Shown here: piece by piece, positions 1 through 11,770 of the stretch
How positions within the stretch are numbered: position 1 is the first letter of the stretch
Layout: each line of letters begins with the position of its first letter
Assembly: GCA_039720395.1 (NCBI GenBank)
Contig: CM077828.1
Coordinates: forward strand, 19,882,717 to 19,946,716
Direction of reading: 5' to 3'
Origin: Liquidambar formosana
Lineage: Eukaryota > Streptophyta > Magnoliopsida > Saxifragales > Altingiaceae
Length of the DNA stretch: 64,000 nt
The notes under the pieces: generated by a model
What the model was told of the DNA's origin: nothing
The model's database searches: none
The model's input: the letters and a program-made list of their open reading frames with translations, nothing else
Program-made: the position numbers and the translations under genes

Positions 1-512
1 GAATTTTGGTTCAAATTGGAGTTGATCTTGAGGGATAATAAGAGCTTTTGTGACTTGAGGGGCATAATCGTCTTTTAAGTCCCAAACTTTTCATTTGACC
101 TTGGAATGATCTCCAAATTGTCAATTGGAGTTCATATGGATGCATATGAGGTATTTCTAGGTTCAATTTGGTAAGTCAATGGCTCGGGATTAAAATGGCT
201 CGATGTAGTTCAAGTTGGTTAATTGACCCTTCCTTGGGTTAGCTCTAATTGACTCACAATTACCAACCAAATCTTTTCAAATTGACTTTCATTAGTCATC
301 ATTTTACCCTCAAAAGTGTTTCATGAAGTTCAATTTTGATATGGAAAGTGTTTGGTTTGACCCTATGTGCATGCCTATGCTTAGCAAAGGTAGAGAATAG
401 TGGTTAACCGCCTCGTTCAAACCTAACCATGCTCCCATGGTTAGTGGTTTTCAGCCTAAAATGTTCAAAAACATATTCCTCATCGAAACACGGTCGTTTT
501 GGCTTTTGTTTC
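1..512 (+). mobile_element. Fragment of an A-type LTR (U3 part)
   Basis: From its first base this stretch aligns with the U3 of the A-family LTRs starting about 115 bases inside them (compare 11885 onward): the block GAATTTTGGTTC, the TGACTTGAGGGGCATAATCG block and the GAAACACGGTCGTTTTGGCTT block occur in the same order. It stops abruptly at 512, where LTR B' begins. No gene is seen. It is more diverged from A1 than A2 or A3 are, so it is either an older copy or a sister family. Confidence 0.8.
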
Positions 513-686
513 TGTAGACACCCCATTTTGTACCGGTTGTCATCTTAAGTCCCGTGGCCCTGATGATGAGTTTAGTGTGGTTATTTACGGATTATCCTTG
601 AAGAATTAGTGCGAATCACAGCATGAGATTTTTGGTTAAAATGAAAAGAAAATTATTTTATTAAATTAGTCATTTTTATCATGACA

Positions 687-750
687 CTAACACGTGTACG
701 TATGTGATGAGTGTGTGTACGCACATACGATACATGTGCATGCGTGTTAG
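687..750. repeat. 64 bp imperfect palindrome upstream of the B' TATA box
   Basis: Starts CTAACACG and ends CGTGTTAG, with further pairing inside (GTATGTG against CACATAC). It lies about 140 bp upstream of the TATA box at 889. Its sequence is unrelated to the 80 bp palindrome that occupies the comparable place in families A, B and C. Confidence 0.6.
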
Positions 751-888
751 CGGTCAGTCTCCCAATTTTTATAAAAGACAATTTCCTTTTCCTATTCAGA
801 TTAGAAGTCTTTTATCATTATAAAATACCTTTTGATTATTCTCCAAAGAAACCTAGTCCAGGAAGGAAAGGGAAACTCCAGATTTCAG

Positions 889-898
889 CTATAAATAC
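889..898 (+). promoter_or_regulatory. TATA box of LTR B'
   Basis: CTATAAATAC, a good plant TATA box, in the expected place between the U3 palindrome and a leader with a splice-donor-like AAG|GTATTC at 1343. Transcription probably starts about 30 bp downstream. Confidence 0.6.
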
Positions 899-2358
899 TC
901 TCTTAATGTCTTTAAACAGGAGAGAGGAGAAGAGGGTTTGGAGGGAGTGAAATTCGTCATAATTCAGCAGCAGATTTTCTGAAAACCAGCAGTCGTATTT
1001 TAATCATAACTTTTTCATCCGAAGTCAGAATTTGATGAAATTGGTCTTTTTAGAAAGATAATTCAATTCTCTACAACTTTGTATTTCACAAGCTTTGTCC
1101 AAATCCAAAGTTTTCATACCCAAAAACGCGATTGAAGTTGCTGCTGCTGCAAAGTGACGAAAATCACTTTTCTTTTCTCTTGTTCTCTTTTTGTTTTCTA
1201 TTTCTTTTCAAAGTTGAGAGAGTTTTGATCTTTTTGCTGTGATACCACTTTGACAAAGAGGAGGATTCGTGTTGGTTTGATTCACTCTAAAGACCTGAGG
1301 AGCCACGAACAATTACAAACACAAGGGGAGCCACTTCCTAAGGTATTCTCCTTCTCTATTCAAGCTTAAACTAGGTTTTCATATAGGATAGGCCTATTGC
1401 ATGTTAAAGGTGACTTTTTTATCATGTATTAACACTCTAGCTAGTTAATATACATGGAATATCTATTGTTTATCTACTGTTTAGCATGCTTTAGGACTGT
1501 CCTTTAGGTTTCAATGCATAGTTATGATTCTTGTGCTCCTGTTTGTCCTTGTGCTAGGATTAGTGTCATTGCATGTTAGAGTTAGGATTTTCATCATGTT
1601 ATATTGCTTTAGTTAGTTAATATGCATGATATAATTTCTGTTTAGTTTGGTTTTAGCATGATTAAAGTATGTCTTGTGAGTTTTTAAGCATATTTGTGAG
1701 TTTAGGGTTTTAGAGTCATTGTTTTGTGTTTGTTTTCATATAGCATGATAAAGTAGACTTTTTTATTTGGTTTTTCTTCGTGTTTTCTGTATATGTCTTG
1801 CATATGGAGTAAACATGATAGTTTTGCATGCATGTTAGTATGTTTTAGGGTTTTTATGCATGATATGGTTCTAGGAATATGTTAGGACTTATTATTGTTC
1901 GCTGTTTTTGCTGTTAGCATGCTTAGTGGATGATTTTAGGCCATGATACTATTCTGTCCAGATTTGCATGTTAGTGTTTTTGCATGGTTTTGAGCACTTG
2001 TAAGGGTGCAAATAGGTGTGGTATTTGTCCCATGGCAAATAGGGCTGCTTATGTCTGAAATGGCTAAATGCTTGGAGCTAATTGCGCTCAGGTAAGTGGG
2101 TGTGAAGGTGCCCCAATTCACCTTTCTTCTTAACTCATTCTCTTCTCCCTATCTAGGGTTAATTTTTAATACAAGTCTATGGTTTAATCAAAGGTTTCCT
2201 TCATAAATAAAATTCTGGTTTTTATTAAAGTTTCCATTTTGTGGATTTCTTTCCTAAAATCAAACTTTCTATCATATTCAACTCTTTTGATTCAAATAAG
2301 GAAACCTAGGGTTTTTACCATAGGTTTATATTAGGACTTAACCCTAGTTCTAATCGAA

Positions 2359-2665
2359 CTACGTGGACTTTGATCCATGTATTTCGTTGCATGGTACGTA
2401 GGCGCTCTTCGTGAGGCTCAAGTCCGTTCTAGGATCCAAGCATCCTAGGTTTCTTTTTGTTTCTGTTTCTTTTTTCTTTATTTTCTGTTTTTATTTGCTT
2501 ATTATGCATGGATGGATGAATGAAATATATGATATGCATGCAATTCTTGTGATGATATACTTGCTGATTTTTGTATGGAAAGATCTTGATTTAGCCCAAA
2601 TGAACTGAGAGACCGAAAGGGTGACATGGGTGCCTATAGGCTTTGCCTAGAACCTTCCCATGTCA
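2359..2665 (+). other. Three-hairpin U5 module (H1-H2-H3) of LTR B'
   Basis: H1 (2359-2401): CTACGT...TACGTAG closing a CCATG/CATGG stem. H2 (2429-2448): CTAGGAT...ATCCTAG. H3 (2622-2665): TGACATGGG paired with CCCATGTCA, with inner AGGC-TTT-GCCT. The H3 stem differs from that of family A at positions on both strands, keeping the pairing. Function unknown; see findings. Confidence 0.7.
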
Positions 2666-2881
2666 TAACTTAGCCTCCGAATCCCTGATTTCTTTGGTTT
2701 TCAAAAGATTGGTTTTTGCCTTTCCTTTTTTATGGAGTCATTCAAATTGTTTTCCTAAAACAAACTATTTTTAGGGTTTTCCTTGTTTCCTTTAAAAAAT
2801 AAGGTGGCGACTCCTTTCCTTTTTCTTTTTCAAACCCACTTTCTTTTCAATCCCTCGTGGGCCCAATTTCCGGGGTTCACA

Positions 2882-4084
2882 TCACCTTGTCGCAGGGGAA
2901 CTAGAATTGGTGGATTACTCAAATACCTTTTAATAGTCTCGAAGGCTTCTTGACATTCTTCATTCCATACCTTCGGCACACCTTTCTTAAGCAACTTGAA
3001 AATCGGTTCGCACACCATAGTCAAATTAGCAATGAACCTGCTTATGTACTGAATTCTCCCCAAAAACCCTCGAATCTGCTTTTCTGTGCTAGGTGGCTCC
3101 ATCTCTACAATGGCCTTGATTTTCCCTGGATCAACCTCGATTCCCCTCTGAGTAATCATAAATCCTAATAGCTTGCCCGCAGTGACACCAAAGGCGCATT
3201 TCTGAGGATTCAACCGCAAGTTGTACTTCTTTGCCCGCTCCAGGAACCTTTCCAGTGCCATGAAATGTCCTTCTCGGTCCACGGACTTTATGATCATGTC
3301 GTCCACATATACTTCCACCTCCTTGTGGATCATGTCATGCAGCAACGTTGTAGCAGCTCTCTGATAGGTAGCCCCGGCATTTCTCAAACCGAACGGCATC
3401 ACTTTGTAGCAATACGTTCCCCACTGTGTGATAAAGGCTGTTTTTTCCATATCTTGCGGTGCCATCTTTATCTGATTGTATCCAGAAAATCCATCCATGA
3501 AAGAGAGGAGCGCATGTCCTACAGTACTATCTACCAATACATCAATGTGGGGCAAAGGAAAATCATCCTTAGGGCTTGCTGCATTAAGATCTCGAAAATC
3601 CACACACATCCTTACTTTTCCATCCTTTTTAGGCACGGGCACTATATTGGATAACCACTCGGGATACTCCACAACCTGTAGGAACCCCGCATCGAGTTAT
3701 TTGGTTACTTCCTCCTTTACCTTCAATGCCCATTCAGGTTTTAACCTTCTCAATTTTTGCTTTACCGGCTTTTTAAGGGGATTGGTGGGGATGAAGTGCT
3801 GCACAATGTCAGGACCTATACCGGGCATGTCTTCATAAGACCATGCAAAGGCCGTTATGTTGGCCTTTAAGAAGGCTATCAGCTTTTCTTTTTCAAGTGG
3901 TGAGAGGGTTATCCCAATTTTAATTATCTTTGGCAATTCATTTGTCCCTAAATTGATTGATTCCAATTCATCCATGTTAGGTTTGGTGACACCCATTTTC
4001 CTTCGCTCGACGAGCTCCGGGGGGACGTCATTCCTAGGATCTATATCCATGCCATAAATATCCATGGAAGAGAGAAAGGAAACA
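2882..4084 (-). pseudogene. pol pseudogene of A3 (RT and start of RNase H)
   Basis: Corresponds to the start of A1 pol. After a splice acceptor (GCTTGCAG, ending at 4085 on the minus strand) the frame runs through the N-terminal linker and RT. A C-to-T change turns a CAA codon into TAA at about 3696. The frame then continues through the RT core, with VDFRDLNAASP, FMDGFSGYNQ, MPFGLRNAGATYQ and YVDD visible, and breaks off at the LTR B' junction inside the sequence for NPPILVPLRQG. RNase H and integrase are absent. Not functional. Confidence 0.85.
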
Positions 4085-4357
4085 CTGCAAGCAAACAATG
4101 TATAAAAGAAACACACTTCATTAAAGGAACAAACAAAAAGACACAAACTTGAAAAGGAAACAAAATTTGGTGCCACAACTATGAAACGACTCCTAACTCC
4201 ACAAAGTGGAATAGGCGGACACACTTTATTGAAAACAGGAAATACTCTAACTAAGAAACCTACAAGCTACTGTCAGGCAGGTCATGATCTTCCTCTTCAA
4301 GGATCTCTGCAATGGCTCCATCTTCTAGGTACCAATTACGAAGTGGCATGGTTGCAT

Positions 4358-4366
4358 GGTGAATTG
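4358..4366 (-). other. Deletion joint between 9 bp direct repeats
   Basis: A single CAATTCACC remains here. In intact A1 this 9-mer occurs at 16869-16877 and at 18736-18744; the 1867 bp between them are missing from A3. Typical of slippage or microhomology-mediated deletion. Confidence 0.8.
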
Positions 4367-4399
4367 ACGAGGTGGGTTGGTGTCATTTAGGGAGATAGG

Positions 4400-5407
4400 T
4401 TAAATGGGTTGGGCTATGGCATTGACCTCGACATTGTTTTTCCCAGCAAAGTTTGGCCTGCGGCTCTTTTGGACTTCTTTTGTCTTGATCGATCCACCAG
4501 CTATGGCATCCTCAACTTGTGTACCTCCTCTTATAAGAGCCGTGAAATTAGGGAAGTAGTGAGCAAAGAGGTGCTTATGATACACCGGCAATAGGTTCTT
4601 AACCACCAACTGAATCTGATCTTCCTCATTCGGCCTATCTGCCATTTTCGAGGCCTTTTGCCTCCACCTTGTAATAAAAGCGGAAAAGGTCTCATTAGGC
4701 CCTTGTTTTGTGGTCTCTAGGTCCCTTCTTATGACATCCACCTCAGTGTTATACTTATAGTGCTCTGAAAACTCGTTGCATATGTCCTCCCACGTTCGGG
4801 TTCTATTCTCATCCAAAGCTAGGAACCATTTTAAGGCAGAAGTGGCTAGGGTTTCATGGAACATTTGGGCCAAGAGTTCATCTGTTGCTCCTCGAGGGTG
4901 CATAGCTCGCACATACATCTTCAGATGGGTCTTAGGGCAACCCGTTCCATCAAACTTTTCTAATTCGGGCATCTTGAATTGTAGTGGAATACGAACTTGA
5001 GGAAACAAAGATAGGGTACGTACATCCACCATGTCATCTGTCCTACGGATTCCCTTTATAGTTCTCTCCAAGGCTTCTACCTTGCTAGCCAACACAGAGT
5101 CTGTATCAGAGGTCTTCTCCTTACTTCCCCCTTCTAGGTTAAAAACTTCAAGTGATTCATTCCCCTTGGGCTGAGTGCTTCCCCCATCATTGGTCTTAGT
5201 GCCTTCTCCAGACTGGGTCCCATTTTCAGTGTTATCCCCCGGGGTACGGCCATTATTCTGTTCGGGTTCGAACATCTTATGTTGGATATCTTGGGCCATT
5301 TTCAATGCTCTCTCGGATACATCAGTGGTGTAATCAAGTTTGGTCATGATAGCCTTCAAACAAGTCTCAACATCAAAACCCCCTTCACTAGTTGCTTCGT
5401 CGGCCAT
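4400..5407 (-). pseudogene. gag pseudogene of A3
   Basis: Starts with MADEATSEGG on the minus strand, as in A1, and covers the retrotransposon gag (capsid-like) domain: FKMPELEKFDG, WEDICNEFSEHYKY, FITRWRQKASKMA. It ends at a TAA that replaces a CAA (Gln) codon of A1, again C to T. Just beyond, at 4358-4366, the sequence jumps from the A1 position 16869 to 18736, removing both zinc knuckles and the whole protease. The remaining stretch to about 4270 is the extreme C-terminal end of gag-pro followed by the gag-pol intron. Confidence 0.85.
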
Positions 5408-5437
5408 ATCTGACTGGTTGGTGGAATCAATCTTCAC

Positions 5438-6121
5438 TAAGCGCCCTTGCTGGTCGTGGATCCAAGCCAGTACGTCTTCTCACTCCTCTATGAAAGGGAA
5501 CAATCAGTCTCTCATCCTAAGGGTATGTCCTAGGCTTCCATATTTGTCTCAATGACTTCACGCCATATATACTCAATTAGTCCCTTTTAATCCAATCACC
5601 TTTACAAGGGTCATGGGCGAAAGGTACGTATTAAGGATATAGGGTGCAAAGGTTCTCTTATTAAATGTTCATTAAGCACATCACAAACACGGTCATGATA
5701 TCATTACAAACAATGTGGGTGCATAAGGGTGAAACCATAGTGTCCTACAAGTCTGTCTATATGGACTAATGATAAGGGTAGGCTGGGGTTCTTCACTTGC
5801 TTGAGCAATCTTTATACCTAACCACATGTGGCATCAGGAACGCCGCGTGGGTCCAGCAGTACGTGATTAACTCATTTAATATACCCAAGGGTACTTGGCA
5901 AGAGAGGTTGAGAGCTTTCGCCCCAACTCATGGAATCAGGAAAACCAAGGTTGAGGCTAGGCCCGTCAGTGGCAAGGGACATTGATCCTAACATGCAAGA
6001 GTTTGCGCACACAATGCAATAAATGAAAGCACACAATCAAGCGAATGCAATGTGATTGATTTTAATTAAACAAAAGAAATTAACTTAGCCCAATCAAATT
6101 GTACAGAGTCTAGCCCACAAG
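5438..6121 (-). other. A3 leader between PBS and gag
   Basis: Equivalent to the A1 leader 15103-15827. It keeps a splice acceptor-like CCCTTTCATAG upstream of gag. No open reading frame of interest is seen. Confidence 0.6.
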
Positions 6122-6139
6122 TCCCCAGCGGAGTCGCCA
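6122..6139 (-). other. Primer binding site of A3
   Basis: TGGCGACTCCGCTGGGGA on the minus strand, three bases inside the LTR end. It is complementary to the 3' end of plant tRNA-Arg(ACG), from my memory of that tRNA. Confidence 0.8.
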
Positions 6140-6359
6140 GTCTGTGGACCCCGGAAATCGGGCCCACAAGGATTGACGAAGAGATTGGGGTGGTTTGAAA
6201 AAGGAAAAGGAGTCGCCACCTTATTTTTTAAAGGAAACAAGGAAAACCCTAAAAAACAGTTTTGTTTTAGGAAAACAAAATAATGACTCCATGTTTAAAA
6301 ATGGTAAGGCAAATGATCTTTTGGAAACCAGAGAAATTGGGGATTCGGAGGCTAAGTTA

Positions 6360-6653
6360 CGATATGGGAAGATTCTAGGCAAAGCCTATAGGCACCCATA
6401 TCGCCCTAAACGGTCTCTTAATTTAATTGGGCTAAATCAAAGTCTTAATCACACACAAATCAACAGTTATCATCACAAGACAGCATGCATATCATTCATT
6501 CATTCATCCATATAATCAAGTAAATCAAAGAAAAACAGAAAAAGAAGGAGGGGGGAGAAAACCTAGGATACTTAGTATCCTAGGGCGAACTTGAACCTCA
6601 CAAGGAGCGCCTACGTACCATGTATGGAAATACATGGATCAAAGTCCACGTAG
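6360..6653 (-). other. Three-hairpin U5 module of A3
   Basis: On the minus strand: H1 at 6653-6611, H2 at 6584-6562 (a 23 bp near-perfect palindrome CCTAGGATAC...GTATCCTAGG), H3 at 6403-6360 (CGATATGGG with CCCATATCG). Same order and spacing as in A1. Confidence 0.7.
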
Positions 6654-8073
6654 TTCGAAAGGGAATAGGGTTATAACCTAATCAAGGCCTATGGTAAACC
6701 GTAAGTTTCCTTTCAAGTAAAACATGGTAAGTTTCCAAAATAAATGATTCTCAAAAGATTTTTGGTAAAATATGGAATTTTGATAAAAAATGGAAACCTT
6801 GATTCAAAAGGTATTTGTTATTGAAAGGAAACTATAAGGATTTCCATGTTCCCCTATTAGGAAATGACCCTAGGGGGAAGAAAGGGAAAGTTTCAAGGAA
6901 AGGAAAGAAGGGTGAATTGGGGCACCCTCACACCCTACTTACCTTTAAGCAAAAGCAACCTGTCAAAATAACCACCCTATTGCATAGGGTAATTTGCAAG
7001 ATTTCATCCCGCAATAGCCAAAATAACCACCCCACATTGGTGGGGTAGTTGCACCTATTGTACCTGTCAAAGCACCTGCAATTTCCATGCAAAACATACC
7101 AAAAATACCAACCAACCTAGCTAGGTTCCAATCAAGCAATTATCATGCCCAAACATGGGCTAACATATGCTCAAAACTCATCATTAAAGCCATTAAACAA
7201 ATCTGGATAGAATTGAAATAGAGCTTAAAATCAACCACAAGTCATGCAAACAACATGAATCATAAGCTAACTGAAACCCTAATTCAGCCATACATGCAAT
7301 GACATGCAAAAAAAAACCTAAAATCAACTATATGAATGCTATAAATATCATAGTTACCTAATATGGAACACACATGCAGCAACTATGAAGAAAAAATAGG
7401 GAAAAACCCTAACCAAACATGCTATATGCAACTAAACCCACACAAGGATGATAAAAACCCTAGAATCACAATGATGCATAAAATCACATGAAATAACCTT
7501 CTAATATACTAATCAGCCCATGAATATGATCCTAAACATGCATACTAGCTAATAGAAATAGCAAAACACAATAAAAACACAAGCTTTAATATGCAAAAGA
7601 GTTATTTCATGCAGAAAACCATTTTCAGCACTAAGGAAACCCTAAAGTCCCAAACATGCAGTAAATCACATGGAATATCATCCTAGCATACTAAACAGCC
7701 CATGAATATGATCCTAAACATACATACTAACTAATAGAAGTAGCAAAACACAATAAAAGTACAAGCTTGAACATGGAATAATGCTATCTTATGCAAAAAC
7801 CCTAGTTTGAATGAAAGAGAGAAAGGGGAAGAGGTATACCTATGGTGGCTGCTGTAGAGAGTCCTCCTCTTCTTATTGTACTGCTGGAAATTCCTTCCTT
7901 CAAGCCTTCAAGCCCAACTCCAGCCCTCCTTCAAGCTTTCTCTCACACTCTCTCACTCAAAGTTTAGGTTAAACTACCCTAAGGATGGTTGCCATAGCCT
8001 CCAATGTGCCTCTCACTTCAGAAATTGCCTCCCCGTCCCTCCAAGTCCCCCCTATTGCTGAAGTATAAGGCGG

Positions 8074-8081
8074 TATTTATA
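8074..8081 (-). promoter_or_regulatory. TATA box of the A3 LTR
   Basis: TATAAATA on the minus strand (within CCCTATAAATACC), matching the TATA box of the A1 LTR. Confidence 0.6.
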
Positions 8082-8268
8082 GGGATTGAGGGAAAACCCT
8101 CAATGGTTGGGATTAAAACCCTAGGGATTGATCCAAGGGCTCTTAGAGGTTCCCTTGGGGCTCAAGTAGGTCAAATAGGACTGAAATTAGGGTTAAATGG
8201 CGGTTAGAGGCGAGCAAATCTGAGGAAATAGGGAGGGAGCCGCGTCAAAGCTCAAAAAAGGAAAGTGG

Positions 8269-8348
8269 CTCGGGTGACCACCTAGGGCTGGGCGGCTAGC
8301 CGCCTGGGCCCAGGCGGCTAGCCGCCCAGACCTGGGTGGTCACTTGAG
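8269..8348. repeat. 80 bp U3 palindrome of A3
   Basis: Exactly 80 bp. Plus-strand left arm CTCGGGTGACC; right arm decayed to GGTCACTTGAG by two C-to-T changes. Inside are two GGCGGCTAGCCGCC palindromes. The TATA box lies about 188 bp away on the minus strand. Confidence 0.8.
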
Positions 8349-9191
8349 GCCATGTCATCTTTATGCCCATTTTTGACCCTTTCGACTTCCAAATGTGTTT
8401 CAGGGCTCAAATCAACTCCGATTTTGACGAAACGAAAGCCAAAACGACCGTGTTTCGAAGGGGAATGTAATTTGAGTCACTTGAGGGCAAGAAACCCTAG
8501 CCATGGCTGCATGGTTGGGCCCTACAAAGATGGTTAACCGCTATGCCTCACCATCGCTTAGCTTAGGTATGTACATAGGGTCGCACCGAATGCTTTCCAA
8601 CTCGAAATTCAACCTCCCTAAACACATTTGGGGATGAAATTAAGACTAATCAAGGTCAAATGAGTAGTCATAGAGTGAAAATCATGAACCAATTCGGGCT
8701 AACCCGAAGTAGGTCTCTTAGCCAACCTGAGCCTTATTGAGCCATTCTAATCCCGAACCTTCAATTCATCGAATTGAACCCACAAATACCTCAAATGCAA
8801 CCATATGAACTCCAATTGGCAACTTGGAGATCATTTCAAGGTCAAATGGAAAGTTTGTGACCAAAAAGACGATTATGCCCCTCAAGTCACAAAAGTTCTT
8901 ATTAACCCTCAAGATCAACTCCAAATCGAACCAAAATTCATACACACCATCCTTAGGACCCTAGAAACTCAATGCAAAAGACTAGACTCAAAAAGGAAAC
9001 AAAAAGACACATGCAATGACAAACCCTAGCTAAGGTGGCAAAAATGGGGTGTGACACCGCCTATCCCACTTTGTGGAGTTAGGAGTCATTTCATAGTTGT
9101 GGCACCAAATTTTGTTTCCTTTTCAAGTTTGTGTCTTTTTTTTTTGTTCCTTTAATGAAGTGTGTTTCTTTTATACATTGTTTGCTTCCAA

Positions 9192-11770
9192 TGTTTCTTT
9201 TCTCTCTTCTATGGATATTTATGGCATGGATATAGATCCTAGGAATGACGTCCCCCCGGAGCTCGTCGAGCGAAGGAAAAGGGGTGTCACCGAACCTAAC
9301 ATGGATGAATTGGAATCAATCAATTTAGGGACAAATGAATTGCCAAAGATAATTAAAATTGGGATAACCCTCTCACCACTTGAAAAAGAAAAGCTGATAG
9401 CCCTCTTAAAAGCCAACATAATAGCCTTTGCATGGTCTTATGAAGACATGCCCGGCATAGATCCTGACATTGTGCAGCATTTCATCCCCACTAATCCCCT
9501 TAAAAAGCCGGTAAAGCAAAAATTGAGAATGTTAAAACCTGAATGGGCATTGAAGGTAAAGGAGGAAGTAACCAAGCAACTGGACGCAGGGTTCCTACAA
9601 GTTGTGGAGTATCTAGAATGGTTGTCTAATATAGTGCCCGTGCCTAAAAAGGATGGAAAAGTAAGGATGTGTGTGGATTTTTGAGATCTTAATGCAGCCA
9701 GCCCTAAGGATGATTTTCCTTTGCCCCACATTGATGTGTTGGTAGATAGTACTGTAGGACATGCGCTCCTCTCTTTCATGGATGGGTTTTCTGGATACAA
9801 TCAGATAAAGATGGCGCCGCAAGATATGGAGAAAACAGCCTTTATCACACAGTGGGGAACGTATTGCTATAAGGTGATGCCGTTCGGTTTGAGAAATGCC
9901 GGGGCTACCTATCAGAGAGCTGCTACAACATTGCTGCATGACATGATCCACAAGGAGGTGGAAGTATATGTGGACGACATGATCGTGAAGTCCGTGGATC
10001 GAGAAGGACACTTCGTGGCACTAGAAAGGTTCCTAGAGCGGGCAAAGAAATACAACTTGCGGTTGAATCCTCAAAAATGCGCCTTTGGCGTCACTGCAGG
10101 TAAGCTATTAGGATTTATGATTACTTAGAGGGGAATCGAGGTTGATCCAGGAAAAACCAAAGCCATTGTAGAGATGGAGCCGCCTAGCACAGAAAAGCAG
10201 ATTCGAGGGTTTTTGGGGAGAATTCAGTACATAAGCAGGTTCATTGCTAACTTGACCATGGTGTGCAAGTCGATTTTCAAGCTTCTTAAGAAAGGTGTGC
10301 CGAAGGTATGGAACGAAGAATGTCAAGAAGCTTTTGAGACTATTAAAAGGTATTTGAGTAATCCACCAATTCTAGTCCCTCTGCGACAAGGTGAGCTGTT
10401 ATTTTTATACTTGACGGTCACTAAAACCGCGACAGGAGCTATGCTAGCTCAGTACCTCGAGGGCTCGAAAAAGGAGAATGCCATTTACTACCTAAGCAAG
10501 AAGATAACGGATTACGAGGTGAAATACAATGCCATAGAGAAGGCTTGTGTGGCTTTGGTGTGGGCAACTCAGAAACTCCATCACTACATGATGTCGTATG
10601 AGGTTTTCTTGATAAGTCGTATGGATCCACTGAAGTACTTGATAGAAAGGCCGGTTTTATCCTACAGAACTGCTCGTTGGTCGATTCTCCTTAATGAATT
10701 CGACATAAAGTATGTAACACAGAAGTCAGTGAAAGGAAGTGTCATTGCAGATTACTTGGCTAGCTGCCCTGTGGCGTCATCAGAACAATTCAATGATCAA
10801 TTCCCCAATGAGGATGTCCTGGAGATTGGAAAGAAGGTTTGGAAGGTATACTTTGATGGAGCCGCAAATAAGAGAGGGTATGGGATAGGAGTCCTACTGG
10901 TTTCACCTGAAGAAGCATTTACACCCTTGGCAGTTAAGCTAGGGTTTGAAGCAACCAACAACATTGTTGAGTATGAAGCCTGCATCCTTGCGTTGGAAGC
11001 TGCACTAGAATTGGGGATCAAAGAGTTAGAGGTTTTCGGAGATTCAGCCCTGATCATCTGCCAGATAAAGGGAGAGTGGAAGACTCGTGATGAGAAGCTG
11101 TTGCCGTATCATGCATACTTAGAAGCCTTGACTAAAGAATTTATGGAAATAGAGTTCAATTACTTGTCGAGAAATAAGAATCAATTCGCTGATGCTTTGG
11201 CAACTCTAGCTTCTATGGTGGAGATCCCGGATGGTGGGAATGTAAAACCGTTGGTGATAGAATGTAGAGAAAAACCTGTGTATTGCTGCTCTATTCGAGA
11301 AGGAGAGGTGAAAGATGGCCATCCTTGGTACTATGACATCATGAAATTCATTGAGGAAAGGGAATATCCGGAAGGAGCATCCCGCGTTGATAGGAGAACA
11401 CTAAGGAGGCTAGCAAGTCACTATGTTTTGTGTAGAGGAAAGCTATACCGGAGGTTATACGACGGGGTCCATCTGTTGTGTGTCACTGAGGAAGAAGCCG
11501 AACGTCTTGTTAATGAAATCCATGAAGGAGTTGGAGCACCGCATATAAATGGTTATATGTTAGCTAAGAAAATCATGAGGTTGGGCTACTATTGGTCTAC
11601 AATGGAGAGAGATTGCCATGCACATGTTAAGAAGTGTCACAAATGTCAAGTCTTTGCTAATGGACAACATTTGCCTTCCATGCCTTTGACAAGTATGTCG
11701 TCACCTTGGCCGTTTGCAGTGTGGGGAATAGATATAATTGGGCAGATTAAGCCGAAAGCCTCCAATGGGC
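9192..11770 (+). pseudogene. pol pseudogene of A2, 5' part (RT, RNase H domains, integrase zinc finger)
   Basis: Aligns with A1 pol from its exon start to integrase residue G of ASNG. Three inactivating changes are seen against A1. The intron acceptor CAG has become CAA at 9189-9191. A CGA codon is TGA at 9682-9684. A CAG codon is TAG at 10126-10128. RT (YVDD), both RNase H domains and the HHCC finger are otherwise recognisable. The frame is broken at 11770 by insertion of A1, with TGGGC duplicated. Confidence 0.9.

Larger units (their letters stand above)
513..2881 (+). mobile_element. LTR of Tat/Ogre-like family B', solo, no target duplication
   Basis: Begins TGTAGACACCCC and ends GGGGTTCACA, i.e. 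TG...CA. It carries the landmarks shared by all Tat/Ogre LTRs here: TATA box, two splice-donor-like sites (1343 and 2092), the three-hairpin U5 module and an internal TGGCGACTCC near the 3' end. No PBS follows it and no polypurine tract precedes it, so it is neither a normal 5' nor 3' LTR. Flanks are GTTTC on the left and TCACC on the right, not a duplication; the left flank is a plus-strand LTR and the right flank a minus-strand pol. It probably arose by recombination between LTRs of two different insertions. Confidence 0.8.
2882..9056 (-). mobile_element. Element A3: truncated minus-strand Tat/Ogre retrotransposon
   Basis: Reading on the minus strand: 5' LTR (9056 to 6143), PBS (6139 to 6122), gag (from 5407), a large deletion that removed the end of gag and the protease, intron, and the first part of pol, cut at 2882 by LTR B'. 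It belongs to the same family as A1 and A2. Its LTR end abuts A2 pol sequence exactly at 9056/9057, as expected for an insertion into A2 between protease and RT; the matching other end lies outside the window or was lost, so the target duplication (perhaps CCGCC) cannot be confirmed. Confidence 0.85.
6143..9056 (-). mobile_element. 5' LTR of A3
   Basis: On the minus strand it begins TGTCACACCCC at 9056 and ends GGGTCCACA at 6143: TG...CA, 2914 bp. In order: 80 bp palindrome (8348-8269), TATA box (8081-8074), leader with splice-donor-like sites (second at 6942), H1-H2-H3 module (6653-6360). It is about 400 bp shorter than the A1 LTR, partly from leader length differences and partly because it lacks the extra PBS-like tail found at the end of the A1 LTR. 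Confidence 0.9.

Noticed and set aside
711..950. 79-codon open frame in LTR B'
   Set aside because: Lies over the U3 palindrome and TATA box, no recognisable domain, not kept in other LTRs.
513..2881. 3' LTR of a full B' element
   Set aside because: No polypurine tract or internal sequence precedes it; the left flank is another LTR.
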